Below are positions 26,464 through 39,200 of a stretch of 64,000 bases of DNA, one piece after another; the stretch's first letter is position 1, and every line of letters begins with the position of its first letter. Source of the stretch: Lepisosteus oculatus (lineage: Eukaryota > Chordata > Actinopteri > Semionotiformes > Lepisosteidae). The DNA is taken from NCBI RefSeq assembly GCF_040954835.1, contig NC_090696.1, positions 77,995,722 to 78,059,721 on the forward strand, read 5' to 3'. The notes under the pieces were generated by a model that saw nothing but the letters and a program-made list of their open reading frames with translations, was not told the origin of the DNA and did not search any database. The position numbers were made by a program, and so were the translations under genes.

Positions 26464-26804
26464 GCTCATCTGCAGACGAAGAGAAGTAATATTCACACAA
26501 GTCCTACCAGTTTTACACAGAAGTAGCTTGAATTGATGTTCTGGGCCCAGGCTGTGATTAGTCAGATATATGTGTGGCCCAGCACATTTTACTGAATGTG
26601 TCGTATATTTAATTTGGTCACTTTTGCATTTACCTGGACAAACGAAGAAGCTTTGTTCTTAAATGCTGACATTGAAACCTCTATGCTTTGAACTTCTGTA
26701 AAAAAAATCATTTGTAACTAGCATTTAAAACTGAATCGGTATCTCTTGGGTCTGAAGTGCTTACTGAACGCTGGAGGTGTGTTTAGAGATGTTCTGTGGA
26801 GCAC

Positions 26805-26810
26805 AATAAA
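26805..26810 (+). terminator. OCIAD1 polyadenylation signal
   Basis: The canonical AATAAA lies 342 bp after the OCIAD1 stop codon, so the transcript probably ends near 26825-26835. Confidence 0.75.
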
Positions 26811-27734
26811 ACCCTATTCAACAAAATGTGTTTTTTTATCTTTTTGGATTACATTTTAGACAATAGAAATGTGCTTTTTATAACCTATAAAATGTGGTGA
26901 GAGTAGTTAAGCTGCTGTGGCATCTCAGGTGTAGAAGAAACTCCTGGCTGCCGCTGTCTTGCTGTCGAGGGGCTGTTTGTGTCGGGCTCTGGGAGCAGGT
27001 TTCCCAGCAGCCCTGTGCGTTGCAGCTGTTTGTTTCAGGTCTGCTCCTGGGCTGGGTGCTCAGTGGAGCTGGACTCGCCCTCTGTTCCTTATTGGACGGA
27101 AGGGTCTTTTTTAAAGGGTGTCACAAGTGTGTTGCGACTTATTTTGGGGTGTCGTCGGATTTCAGGTTTTGTGATGGTGTCGCATCTCCTGACCCCAGGA
27201 CTGGTGCACTAAGGGGGCTGGAATACTGGATACTGCTGGACTGAATCCGGAGTCATAACTGGATTCTGACAGGCTCCTCGTGCAATGTGCTGAAGTCCAG
27301 AGCCTTTCTTCTCTTACAGATATGCCATGCACACTAGAGGCAATTCAAAAAGAGATTTCTAAATGAATGATTATAATTTCAATGAAATGATAATTGAAAA
27401 ACCTAACCTCTTTAAACTAAAAAAAAAAAACGGCACTTGCTTCCCAGTTTTAAGAAAAAGGTGGGCAGTGTCCCCAGTGGCTTCCCAGACTGGTGAGAGA
27501 GAGCAGTCGGAATAGCTGAGGCTGGGAGCTCGGGGGTATCGCGCAACGTGGCTCGTTAAGTTGTGGTTTTTCCTTCCAGTCTTTCCTGGTTCCCATCTTC
27601 CCTGCCCTGCAGAGCTCACGGAAGAAGCGCTGCGCAGGAATTCAATCTGTGCGCCGTGAACGAGGCACGCTCTGAAGTTCACCCATGGCACTCGCGGGAG
27701 AGCATGATGGCATGTAGCCTTCTAGTTGGTCATC

Positions 27735-28065
27735 TCGTTTGGTCTTCCCAGGGTCTCCTCTTCCAGCCATTGCTTTAAAAGACCAGGGCTGGGTGGATTG
27801 CTCCAGACTCCTACTGCCCTTGGTGTAAAGAAGTGCCTCCTGCTCTCAGTTTTATTGCACATCTCAGTTTTAAATGTAGCTTCCACTGCTGTCCTTTCAT
27901 ATTTCACTGTTGACTCTGAAGAAATCTGCAGCATTCACCATCTCCTTGTACTCTTCTCTGTTCAAGACTAGCAGGGTTCAGCTCCTTCACCCCCTCAAGC
28001 CCCAGACTGTGTCTGGCCACTCTTCTCTGGTCTGACTCTCAAGCCTCCAGAGAAGGAGCCCCAGA
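27735..28065 (-). mobile_element. CR1/L3-like LINE 3' fragment, antisense
   Basis: On the plus strand the phrases 'agggctgggtggattgctcc', 'agactcctactgcccttggt' and 'gtaaagaagtgcctcctgct' follow the same order as in the 4238 and 9190 copies. Its far end has 'gttcaagactagcagggttc', which also belongs to this family. It is truncated and non-coding. Confidence 0.6.
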
Positions 28066-28559
28066 CTCGTCCAGCCCGTTAACCCGGTAGAATAATGAGC
28101 AAGTAGACCGCGCTTGCCCACGGTGATTCCCAGGGGACTGGAGGCGCGGAGACCGGCTCCCGGACTGCAGCTGAGCACGGCTGCCTGGAGAATCCTGGCT
28201 CCTTCAGGAGAGTCGCTTCCAACAGTTCGGGAACTGGCGTTTTCGAGGCTGGTGGGCCGCTAATTGAACACAGCGGTCTTTCTAGCATTTTCCTCTTAAA
28301 GAATGAGTACAATGTGCTTCAACAACCAAGTAGAGCTCCGTGTTTTGGAAATACTACAGATTATAGCAGGGGCACGTTCCGACGCCACGCTCTCTCTTTT
28401 TACTCAAGAACTGCTAGTTCGAAGTGAATTTCCTTGAAATTCCTTGTGAAATATGTGTGATTTCTAAGCGCGAAACAATGCACTTGTGAACAGTAAAGGT
28501 TGTCTGCTAGCTGTTTGCCCAGTCTTGAATATTCTCTAAGCCTTTTTAAATGTGATTTG

Positions 28560-28790
28560 ATGCCACTACAGTGTATGTTAATCCTTCTAATGTAGTATCC
28601 TCTGCAAGAACCAGCTGTTTGCCAGATCTTCCAGAAACCTCATCACTGAAGATGGATCTGAGGGAGAGCAGTGGCTCTTGTGGTCCTCCACTAATCACAG
28701 CAATTAATCACAGCAGTTTTGAAGTCCTAACCCTTGTCTGTACTGTTTCCTCTTAACCGATTCTCAGTCCAAATGCAAACAGTTCCTCAT
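28560..28790 (-). mobile_element. Second CR1/L3-like LINE piece, antisense
   Basis: Plus-strand phrases such as 'gatctgagggagagcagtgg', 'tcttgtggtcctccactaat' and 'ccgattctcagtccaaatgc' resemble the antisense of the reverse transcriptase region of CR1/L3 LINEs (the fish consensus has 'agcagtggtcccagtactga' and 'agttctcaatccaaa' at equivalent places). It lies 500 bp from the 27735 copy in the same orientation and may be part of the same insertion, broken by deletion. Confidence 0.4.
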
Positions 28791-28959
28791 CATTAACACT
28801 TGTGTCCTCCAGATTATTTTGCTGCTCTTTCTCAGTTGACTGTAACACATAACGGCCGCTGTCATATTTGAATTCTTTATTGGACATTGTGGGTTATTGT
28901 TATCCTCAGTAGCTATATCATCCTGCAATTTACAACTGGCCTCACAACTGTGAGCCTGG

Positions 28960-29345
28960 CCAGTACCTGGATGTGGTCAGAGTCTGTGTGGGTCCTAATG
29001 CCCCAGTATAGTGACGGGGACACTGTACTGTAAACAGGCGCCGTCCTTCGGATGAGACGTGAAACCGAGGTCCTGACCCTCTGTGGTCATTACTTTTCTT
29101 GAAAAGAGTAGGGGTGTTACCCCGGTGCCCTGGCCAAATTTCCCAGTGGTCCTTACCAGTCATGGCCTCCTAATAATCCCCATCTCTGACCTGGCTTCAC
29201 CACTCTGCTCTCCTCCCCACTGAGAGCTGATGTGTGGGGAGCAGACTGGCGCATCATCCAGGTGGGGCTGCACACTGGTGGGAGTGGAGGGGATCCCCAT
29301 TACCTCTAAAGACTTCGACTATAGATATGTATAAGGAATTATTAG
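28960..29345 (+). mobile_element. L2-tailed SINE/LINE repeat, copy 2
   Basis: It contains 'ggatgagacgtgaaaccgag', 'agagtaggggtgttaccccg' and 'catggcctcctaataatccc', then 'agctgatgtgtggggagcag', in the same order as copy 1 and, reversed, as copy 3. The AGCGCTTT tail is decayed here (acctctaaagacttcgac). Confidence 0.65.
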
Positions 29346-31038
29346 TAGTAGTTTTTTGCATTGAACATTATGGATTATTATTTTTTATTCCGGTTGTTAT
29401 TTTTCGCTCTGAGACCACTAGAGGGCCGAATCCGAGGTGATATTTTGTTGTCTATCCGATCGCTATCTAGGGGCACAGTTCTCACTCCAAGCAGCACGAA
29501 TGCACTAGAAACAGAAATAGCGATTGAAGTCCCTGACTCACGTACTTGGTGAGTTTTTAAGGTAGCCAATTCATTATTGCTCTACAAGTCTAACGCTACT
29601 TGAATTATTCAGAGCAAACTAACAAATCTTGATCTGAGAGGAACAAATGACGACCCTCTACAGGAGCGCCCTCTTGCGGAATTTCTTTAAAACAATTTTC
29701 AGCTACTCATATTTCCTCACACCCCGGTATATAAAATTAATTCCTAAAACAAGAAATTATAAACAAATTCATACTGCTGTTTTACGTTAACTGCCTGTCC
29801 TAAAGCAACTAAAGCGGCTTCTAATAATCAAGTGTGTTCTGTCACGCCCTGGCTCATGAAATAGTCTCTCATCTTGTTCGTTTATCAGAAACACAAGTGC
29901 TCTTTCGATTTTGTGCACTGCCGGCGTTCCTCGTGTCGACAAGTCCAGACTGATCTTTCATGACACCGAAAGAATCATGTGTTCTGATGCTTAATGTGAT
30001 ATTCTGAAAGAATTCCTCTGAGAATCGAAGGGGCAGCTATTTGTGTAAGAGAAAAGCTGCTTTAGTACCTCTGTGAGAGAAAGTGTGGTTTAGGCACAAG
30101 CAGGTGAATGTCTATTTTAACAAACTATTTAATTTTTTTTCGTAGCAACATCAGCGTATCGGACAGGCCCAATTCTATGGGCTACAGGGTCTTCCAGTGC
30201 TTTTTGGTAAAAGACATGATCCAGCCTTTTAAAAGCAGCACGTCCATCAGCACAGTGTGCGGCACGGTGCCATTCTGCTTGTGCTCCAGTTTCTTTGTGC
30301 TACTTGCCTGAGAGCAGCCCAGGCTGAGAGGCACAGAGGAGCTCGGTTCTCACTGTCTGAATGAGAAATCACCGCAGCCTGTGGCTGGCTCTGTAGTGAA
30401 CTCCATAAACGCAGTCCTGGACAGTGATTTGAAAATTAATTTCCTAATACGCATGCAATCATTCATCTCAAAACACCCATACGTGATTTTGTAAGATGAA
30501 TGTGTGAACATTTTGGGGTTTTTTTTGTTTAATTGCATGTGTTGTCAAATCTAGTTTAGAGATTAATACAATAAGGAGATCCACGGAGGCCATCGGCCCT
30601 GATCTGAGCTGCCCTCTCCCAGCAGAGCAGGTGTGAGTGGCGGTGAGCTCTCAGACGAGTGTGTCTCCAGTCCTGGGGGACCCCTGTCTGTCTTGTTCCA
30701 GCTGGGCCCTTAATTTCCAGGGCTAATCGCTGCCAGTAATGGATCTGCTTGCTCATTTAGGCTTTCTGTCTGCTGTCAGGCCTGGGTTTCAAACAACCCC
30801 CAGTACAGCCCCTCTCAGTCCTGGTCCTCGTGTCACCCCTGTGTCTCCTGGTTTCTGTTTCAGGCCAGTCTGTCCCCACAGGCTCACTTATTTCTATTTT
30901 CTGTTTTGAGGCCATTTTCTTTCATTTGTTTTCAGCTCTTAAAAATATGAATAAATTCAAAATGTGTATGATCCCCATTAATCAGTTTCGGGACTACCTA
31001 ACTGAAACGTAATCAATTGGACCTGACCAGAAAGAGAT

Positions 31039-31190
31039 GTGGGCGTGTCTGATACATTACCTTTCTGTTGTGGGTGTGTCTGATATATTGTCCTTCCTGT
31101 TCTGGGTGTGTCTGATATATTGTCCTTCCTGTTGTGGGTGTGTCTAATTCAGTCCCACTCCCACCGTTGATGTGTCCCATAAAGTGTCAC
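31039..31190. repeat. 32-bp degenerate tandem repeat
   Basis: A unit like tgggtgtgtctgatatattg plus tccttcctgttg is repeated with a 32-bp period. The central copies are nearly identical and the outer ones are degenerate, making about four to five copies. Confidence 0.8.
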
Positions 31191-32795
31191 TCCTATGTGT
31201 ACTTGTTCATCATCAGTTGATCACCTATTAAGAGCTGTTTAGTTAGACATAGAATAAGCAGATGTGTAATTAGCACGTTGAAGAGAGACTGCATAAAGTT
31301 CTGTTTGCTGAAGGTAGTGGAAATAATACACTTTAACATGGCACTTTTTGAAACTAAGCACTGAGTGTGGAAAAAATCGATACCCACAAGCGGGTCAGTT
31401 ACAGTAAGTATTAATGATGAAGGGCCCATTTAAAATTACAAGCAGCAGACACAGGGGACATGCAGGACCAGCCATGGAAACTATGGCCTTAATCTTTGCC
31501 ATGTGTGGAGCCAGGCAAATATCTCAAAGGCTAATATCAATTTCGCTGGTGGAGGATTGCAACCAGGCTGGTTGCAATACGTTCTGAAGTAATAATTTCA
31601 GTAAGGCTCCTCTCTAGAGAATTGCCTCAATCTGTCATCATCTGAAGAATCTAGTTTGTCACTACAGAACTGAAGTAGATTACAGAGGATCTGTAAATCT
31701 CCAGATCAATTAGCTACTGAAACAACGATCAAGCTAGATTCCTCTCATTCACCGCCTCCCCCATGTTCCTGTGCTGTACAGGTAGCTGTGGAGACAGGAA
31801 AGCAGCTCCTGTTTCTGAACAATGTGACACAGGGGAAATGGAAGCACACAGAAGTGAAATTTGGTCTTTTAAATGTATGAGCCTTAAGAAAACAGCATCC
31901 AGAATGGACCTATAAGCAAAGATGTGGGAACGCTGACTGTACCCCAAATGTATTACGTTTCAACACTTTCTCCAGAAAGGCGTGTTTCCAGAGACAGGAT
32001 ATTGATTTTTACACTCTGCCCTCAATGTGCGGTACTACAGTACATAAGATTCAGGGGTCTGAGCGCTGAGCAGTTGAAGCTGTCACTGTAAACTCCTTGT
32101 CTACGCCTTTTTAGTGTATTTTTGTGGTATTATATAAAAGCGATTAAAAGGGGCAAAAAATGAATATTTGTCTCCAGTTGCAATCCGTCGCCATGTTAAA
32201 GTTCAATCATTTCTCTGTGAAGTTTTGTTTCTTGAGGTGGAGGAATCTTTCGGTCTGAACGGAGCAGCCAAAGCCTGTTTTCTCCTGCAGATATCCGTGT
32301 TTTTTCACGACAGGAGAGCTTTGTCAGTCCTCGCTTGGATCTTGTTTTTATTGTGTACAGCCCACAGTACTGCCTAAGCAGGACACAAGGCACTTAAAAT
32401 GATTAATACGATGTTATTCGTTATTTATATCTCGTTATTTCTCGTTATTTTCCTTTTAAAAACATCGTAAATTGGCACTGGACGCTGACAGCGGTAACAT
32501 TTATGCATTTGCACTGAATTTTATTTGAATTTTAAATAAAAAAGAATGACTGATCACAAGCCATGCTTCTGTACAATTTTGAGAACCATTCCTAATGCTT
32601 CAGATGTCATTTAAAAACAAGCACATAGAACATCGGTCTTTAGTCAAATCTCGTGTTAGTAGATAAGCAATTTACAATTTTCTCGCTACACGTAAATCCT
32701 GCAGTACATTCTTAAACTCACACTAAGGTCTCTCACTTAACAGACCACATCAAACCACACCACACCACACCCCCCATAATAAACAAGCTTGTCAT

Positions 32796-33233
32796 GAGAA
32801 CCAATCATAGCCCCGCATACGCGATATTCGGGTGATTGAAGGGTCTAATGACCAATAGAAAACCCTAAAGAGGCGGGCACCAAGTCCCCACCCCACCAAT
32901 GAGGCTCCATCGTGGGCTGGCTTTTCATGTTGCACGAGGAAACTCCGGTTAACTGATGTTTGTGGCGAGGTGCTTAACCAATAGGGTGCACTCAGGGGCG
33001 GGTCTCCCTGGAGCCCTGGCCACTCAGATTCCTCGGCAGGAGGGCTGTATTTCTCGGACCGCCTCCTTAGGTTAAGTGACGTTATGATTCTCCAATCAGA
33101 ACAGGGCATGGGCGGGACCGCGGAGTCCTCCATCCACCTAAATCATCGGGGGGCGTGTGTCACCCTGACATGCCCCGCCCACTGGCCGGTCTGCAGATTT
33201 GCACAGAGAAGCTGGTCAGTGTGTTTGATAAAA
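32796..33233 (+). promoter_or_regulatory. DCUN1D4 promoter region with five CCAAT boxes
   Basis: Five CCAAT boxes on the plus strand lie within 300 bp: 32801-32805, 32852-32856, 32896-32900, 32978-32982 and 33092-33096. A cAMP-response-like gtgacgtta is at about 33076-33084. No TATA box is placed clearly upstream. The DCUN1D4 start codon follows at 33234. This density of NF-Y-type sites is typical of a TATA-less housekeeping promoter; the function is inferred. Confidence 0.6.
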
Positions 33234-36200
33234 ATGCACTCTGATGCGGCAAGTAAGTATTTGTGCCTTTTACTGTTAATTCGTAAATTACCATTGTTAT
33301 TTTTCATTTTTACCAGTCCAGAAGGGCCCGCAGTGGCGTGCCAGGTCAAATTCTTACTTTTCCCGTTTATATTTCCGCACAGTTCATCTGTTACCCTGTG
33401 CTGGGTATTAATAGGTATTAATTTACGCCTTGTCTTCTAAGAGGCGAATTTCCCGGTCATATTATTGCCGTGCAGGGGCTGGAAACGATCGGCATTTGCA
33501 CTTTTGTCTAGCTAAGGATGCCATAATGCGAGACGAAGAAAATGCACGATTTTCCCCCCCGGCAAAAAGGTAATCGCGGTTTGTTGTGAAAGAAAAGGAT
33601 CTCGCGAATGCTTGCGGATCGCGCAGAAAAACGAAGGGTTATATTGTGTTTTTACAGCGTAAATAGGTCAGTTTTCAAGCAAACTGCGGGAGGAAAAAAA
33701 AGCAGGAGGAAAATTGTGACGCAGTTGTCTGGAAAATCGTTTTCAATTCTGCCAGATGTGCAACACGGTTGCAGGCCTTACCCGTGATGGACGCAGAAGC
33801 CACCCATGAAGCGATTTGCAGGGTTTATTTTACGTAGCAGCGATTCTGCAATAATTTATATCGCATTCATTAGTTGGGGGTGAGTGTGAGGAGAAGGGGG
33901 TGTTGAATGAACGCTCGCTTCCCGGGAACTCTGGGAAATGTAGTTCGTTCGGGCACCGGCGGATGCGGTAGACAAAAGCCTGCGGTGGCAAATGAACTAC
34001 AAACCCCATGTGTCCACTCGCGCTCCTCATACTTTGTAAAACTCGGGGCAACTTGTCTGTACTGTTATGTTATACAGCGAAGCGCAGTCGGGCTTGGCCT
34101 GGACATAGAAATTGCCTCTCGCAGTCGTGGCGTTGGTTCTGCAAAGAAAAGGCTTCCAGCTGGAGCTGAACTCCACGTTGCTTGCAACACGGGACTCCAT
34201 AACACGGTTGACTCGGTGACAAAAAGAGAATATTATTAATCCCAAGTAAGTCATATTGAACAACATAGCTATACAATGCGGCAGTCTTCAGGGGACGCTA
34301 CAGTTTTTAGTGAAAAGCAGGTGGTTTTCCTGGAAGTTAAAGGAAAATAAAACACGTCTGCCCCCCTTTCTTTTGCACCTGAAGTGGGGTAACTGGGGGG
34401 AAACTCGGTTCGGCTGAACGTTGGACGGGTCAGTGTGGTACCAGAACACAGCTGATTGAAATCCACGATTCCGTCACTTCAGTCCGAGGTCGGGTTTAAT
34501 GTCGGAGCCACCGTCTGCATAAAATAACTTAAAGCAAAACGGGCTTCGTGTAGCAGCCAGGCTTGGGCGTCTTTCTAACGTGCAATTCAGAGTCGTGGCG
34601 GTGTGGGCGGGTTCGGTCCCGGTCCGGTTCCGGTCCAGGTAGACCCAGCGCTCTGAGGGGACAAGAGCGAAATAACCCCAGAGGGCAGGTGGACCGACTG
34701 GCTCCGCGCCTGTGCGACCTTTCTGACGTCCTCAAGGGGGGTGGGGCATCGCAGATAACCGGGCGGCCGAACTGGGTCGGAGCCCCGACCCGGCAGGCCT
34801 GTGTGGTGCCTCGGTTTCCAGGCCGGCCCAGTTCCGATGCAGAGCTGCGAGAGAGCGGGCCATCGGGGCCTGTTCCATACATAGTCACTCCCCGAGGCCA
34901 GGGTCTCATCCAGCTGCTTCCTGAAACAGGCTTGGACCTGTGCCGCCTGCCTCCTGGGTCAGAAAGTGTGTCCCAGGGTGTCCGGCTGGCTTCGGGGGGG
35001 CCTGTCTGCTGCTGGGGTGATGTGGACCACCCCAGCCCCTGGGAGACGGCAGGCCCTGGCGCACAGCGAGCGTGCTGGGACATCCCGAGCTGTGCGGAGC
35101 GGGACGCGACAGTCCGACCTCGCTGGGTATCTCATCCACACAGGAGAAAAAAATCGGCATTTCGCATCAGATGAATGTTCAGCAATGTTTCCTTGTTCCT
35201 TCCTGTGGAAGATCAGCTGTATGTGTCGCGGGAAGTATGGAACTGTAGAAACTGAGCCCAGCCCTGGTCTTCGTGCTGGGGCTTCGATCTCAGATCTGTG
35301 CTGCTGTTGTGCAGGTCGAGCTGAGCTCAGATCTCGCCTTCAGGGATCTGTCGTGTGCTAGTCGCATCTCCCAAGTCCTAACTGAGCATGATGCCAATAG
35401 AAAACCAAGATTTGTCCCAGACAAAGCACTCATCTGAATATATACCTCCTGGGGGTGTCCCAGGAGATGTGCAGGAGTCTCACACATACATGAGGGGATC
35501 CCCTTCATGTGGCCTTGGTATAGCAGTTGTGTAGGGAGGCTCTTCATCCCCTCCTAGATGAGTTGATTCTTGTAAACGTACTGCACCTGACAGTGAACTC
35601 CTGACTGGGAGTTAATGTGGCTTTCTTTCTTTACAGATTTTCAGCTGAACTCTCACCTTACTACTCTGGCGAAGATTTACCACACCCTCAACAGGCTGGT
35701 AATAATGTTTCTGATGTGGTTTTAACAGTAGCAAAAACTTCAAGATGAGTGTGGTGCTCTTGCTTTTACTGGCCAGTGTCTTTTTTTTTGTAAGCTCATA
35801 AAGTTTCAGGGTATATGAATACACATGCTTACATATGTTTAAATTCCAGTGCAGTACAGCAGGACACAAGTGCATCTGTAGTTCACAACAGTGGCTTCTC
35901 TTTAAACAATACACCTGCATGCTAACTAATATTTAAATTTATACTGTAATGCTAGGAGCGAATTGCACTTGAGCTGTCATTAAATTGTGCATTGCAAAAG
36001 TATTCAGACCCTAGAACAGTTTTCATGTTAGTTTGCTTTAAAGTTTGCACTTTGAAGTAGCTAGTATTGCAAACACTGCACTCCACACAATCAAAGCAGT
36101 AGACAACAAGACTCGAACAGGTATGCAATCATGACTTCTCCATTTTTCTTTCTGAAGTATTCTAACCCTTTGTGGTGGCAAACCTCAATTAATTTAGGTG

Positions 36201-39200
36201 CACAAGATGAACTCAAAGCTTTGTGTTCTTTGCAACCATGGTTTTGGCAAGATGGTTTTACGTCGGATGCCCTTCCTGACAACACTTTTAGTCGCCTCTT
36301 ACGACGGGCAGGGATACCCAGGGGGTATTCTGATCCCCCTCCCGAGGGATAGACTGTGATTAGACCTGTACTACTATATGGAGCTGAATGCTTGGCAGTT
36401 GGAAAGAGGGAAGAGAACTTGATGAGAAGAACTGAAATGAGGATGTTGAGATGGATTCTGCAGATTTCAATGAAGGATAAGATCAGAAATGAAGAAATCC
36501 GTAGACGATGTAGGGTGGTGGATGTGGTTGAGAAGATGCGAGAGGCGAGGTTACGGTGGTATGGACATATCATGAGGAGGGACGTTGAGGAAGTAACAAA
36601 GAGGGTAATGGAATTTGAGGTGGAAGGTAACAGAGGAAGAGGCAGGCCTAGAAAGAGATGGATAGGTTGTGTGAGAAAAGATATGGAGGTATGTGAAGTG
36701 AGTGAGGAAGATGTGCTCGACAGAGACAAGTGGAGAAGAGCAACCAAAGCAGCTGACCCCAGGACAGTCTGGGACTGAGGCTGTGAAAAAGAAGAAGAAG
36801 ATGAACTCAAAGCCACACAATGACAGTGGCTTCTGTTTTGTGCAGTAATGCTGGGTGACATGGTTTCTGTCCAAATCCACCCGTCTCTGTGTGGTCCCTC
36901 CATCAGTGATGGGCAGGCAGACACTTGGCGATGAAGACCGATGAGTTTGTAGCCTGTTCCCTGCCTGTAGTCCTAGAGCTGCTCCTTAGGGCCTAGACGG
37001 GGATGTGAAGGGGTGGGTTTCTAGAAACATGTGCAGGGGCAGCGACTGTCCTTGCCTGGAATGTGCAGAGTTGGGTTAAAAGGCTCTATTACAGCCTGTC
37101 TTAACGAGACCTGTGGTTGGACCTCTGTCATGTGGAAGAAGGTTCGGGTACTTTGTCTTAATTAGTCTAGTGCGTTTTTGTTAGGTCTTTTAACACTCTG
37201 GTCTGTGTCTGCTACGCCTGCTCAGAATGCAGGGAAAGGGATACCCAGAGCTTCCTAGCGCTGCAGTGCGGGGCCAGACAGGCCTCTTCGCTGCCGAGCT
37301 GCGCAGCAGGGAAGAGGTCAAGGCAGTGCACTATGGGGTGGCTGTCGCCTCAGAGCCATAATGGCTCCTTCGCTAGGCATCACATTTCCTGTCTTTTTAC
37401 CCTCCTGCACATAACAGGGCACCCCTGGGGAAGCTGCATGCTCTCACCATGAGCCACAAGACCGCGACAGGCTTCTGGGGCTGTTTCTTTACATACACTG
37501 CCTACTGAGGCCTTGTCTGAGAGTCTGTGCTCTTCCACCACACAGAGCTCACCTGTCTGGGGCAGATCAGGGAGCATGGCGCCTTTCCCTCATTAGTGTC
37601 CAGATCTCTCTGGGAGCAGTCCTCTGTAAGGACTCCCAGTCTCCTAGAAGCCTTGGGAGACAGCATTCCTCAGTGAAGCACAGGTGTGACCTCTGTTCCC
37701 GCAGTTGGGTTGTTAGAAAGGGCAAGAAGGAGTGCTATAAGTCTAAAGAGGTCAGAATAGTTCAGTGTATTGAACTGTACAGGACCCACGTCTCAGCTGG
37801 CCTGAATCACGGAGCAGGAAGTCTAGCTTCCCCCTGTGGCTAATATACAGCATGTTGGGGGTGTTGGAAGAGATGTGAGGGTTTTGAACTGGTGTGGTCA
37901 GGAGTGGGTTTTTCCTGCTCTCTCCGTAGGCCCTGATTTGTAATTAACCGAATGAGCATGTGAAATATTGACTTCCGATATAGAATAACATGTGTGTTCT
38001 GCTGCATTGTAAGCCCAGGAGGTTAAAAGCAGCAGGTCTGCTGTAGTTTAGCTGCAGCGTGCTGAAGGATATGGGCAGTGTCGGAGGGTATACAGAGTGC
38101 AGAAGGAGCAGAGCTCTGCTCTTTGCTGTTGACTGGAAATCCACAGCCGCATAGTGATACTCTAAAATCTTTTCAGTGCATGTTCCTAGGGGCTAGCTTA
38201 GACCCTTCCCACTTCAGCAAGTTAGGAACGTTTTCCATATGCTTGTGTTAGTGGTTTTTGTATCCTTGAATACAATGTGGTTGGTTTTGTGTCTGCTGTG
38301 ATTCTGCAATGTGTGTATTCTAATCACAGGTGCCACAAAAAAAAGTTGTATTTTGAACAAACAGGTACCTTTTGTTTTAAAAGGATGCAGTTTTTCGCAA
38401 GGTTGCTGGCTTAAGAAAACTGTAAGCCGCTTACTTCCTGACCTCTGTGTTTGATCTCCGTCGACAGCTTCTGTAAAGCCGGGAGCATAATGATATCTGT
38501 CTCCACAGAACCTGACGGAAGACAGCAGCCGGGAGGATCACCAGACAGGTATTTAAATCCCCCGATGGATCTGTTGCAGCTCTGCCCCAGTGGAGGTTTA
38601 GCAGTGCTGTGAGCGAAACGAACCAGCACACACTGTGGACTGTCTGTACTAGCACGACGCATTGGATAATCGGGATTTTTAGTTTTGCTTAGTGCTACAA
38701 GTTGGGAAGTTTTGCAAAACGTAGGTTGGTATTTCCATACTCAGGGTTTTAATTTTGGGAATTATCCACATTTGGAAACAGAACATTGAGAGTAATAGTA
38801 TTTTATTTTTTCACAATATTTTAACACGGTGTGCCCAGTGAAAGAAATCCACCAGATACTCTAATTCAAGTCTTATCTGTTTCGGCTGGCAAGGGCCCTT
38901 TGCCAGTGGAGCACGTTTGGGCTCTGCAGTGATGCAGTGGCCAGTACTGGGGAGCGGGGTGTCCTCGCTTTGTGCTGGACAGGTGCGGGGGGCGACCTCC
39001 CGGAAACCGGGACGGGCTCGAGTCCGACAGCTGCGGGCGTGTTCGGCTGGGTGTGGTGTGATGGTCCAGACCTGTCTCTCAGCCCAGCTCCCACTCGGGG
39101 CGCGCGACTGCGGAGTGACGGCTTTCTGGCTTGTCTTCTAGGGAGCCTCCGATCGTGCGGTGTGTCGGACTGTTGTACGAAGCCAATGCCCCCCAGGAAA

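Larger units (their letters stand above)
26831..32780. other. Intergenic spacer between OCIAD1 and DCUN1D4
   Basis: No exon with recognisable protein similarity was seen on either strand. In particular, I looked for the OCIAD2 core (an ESFWKRALPF-type motif) and for CWH43, the human neighbours, and found neither. The spacer holds two CR1/L3-like fragments, one L2-tailed repeat and a 32-bp tandem repeat, listed separately. The remainder, including 29400-31000 and 31200-32780, shows nothing I can name. Confidence 0.7.

Noticed and set aside
34529-35174. Mirror open frames of 184 and 203 codons on opposite strands
   Set aside because: They lie in a GC-rich part of DCUN1D4 intron 1, partly over a LINE remnant, with no recognisable protein motif and overlapping on both strands.
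36091-36924. 277-codon minus-strand open frame
   Set aside because: It is the antisense shadow of the LINE reverse transcriptase fragment on the plus strand.
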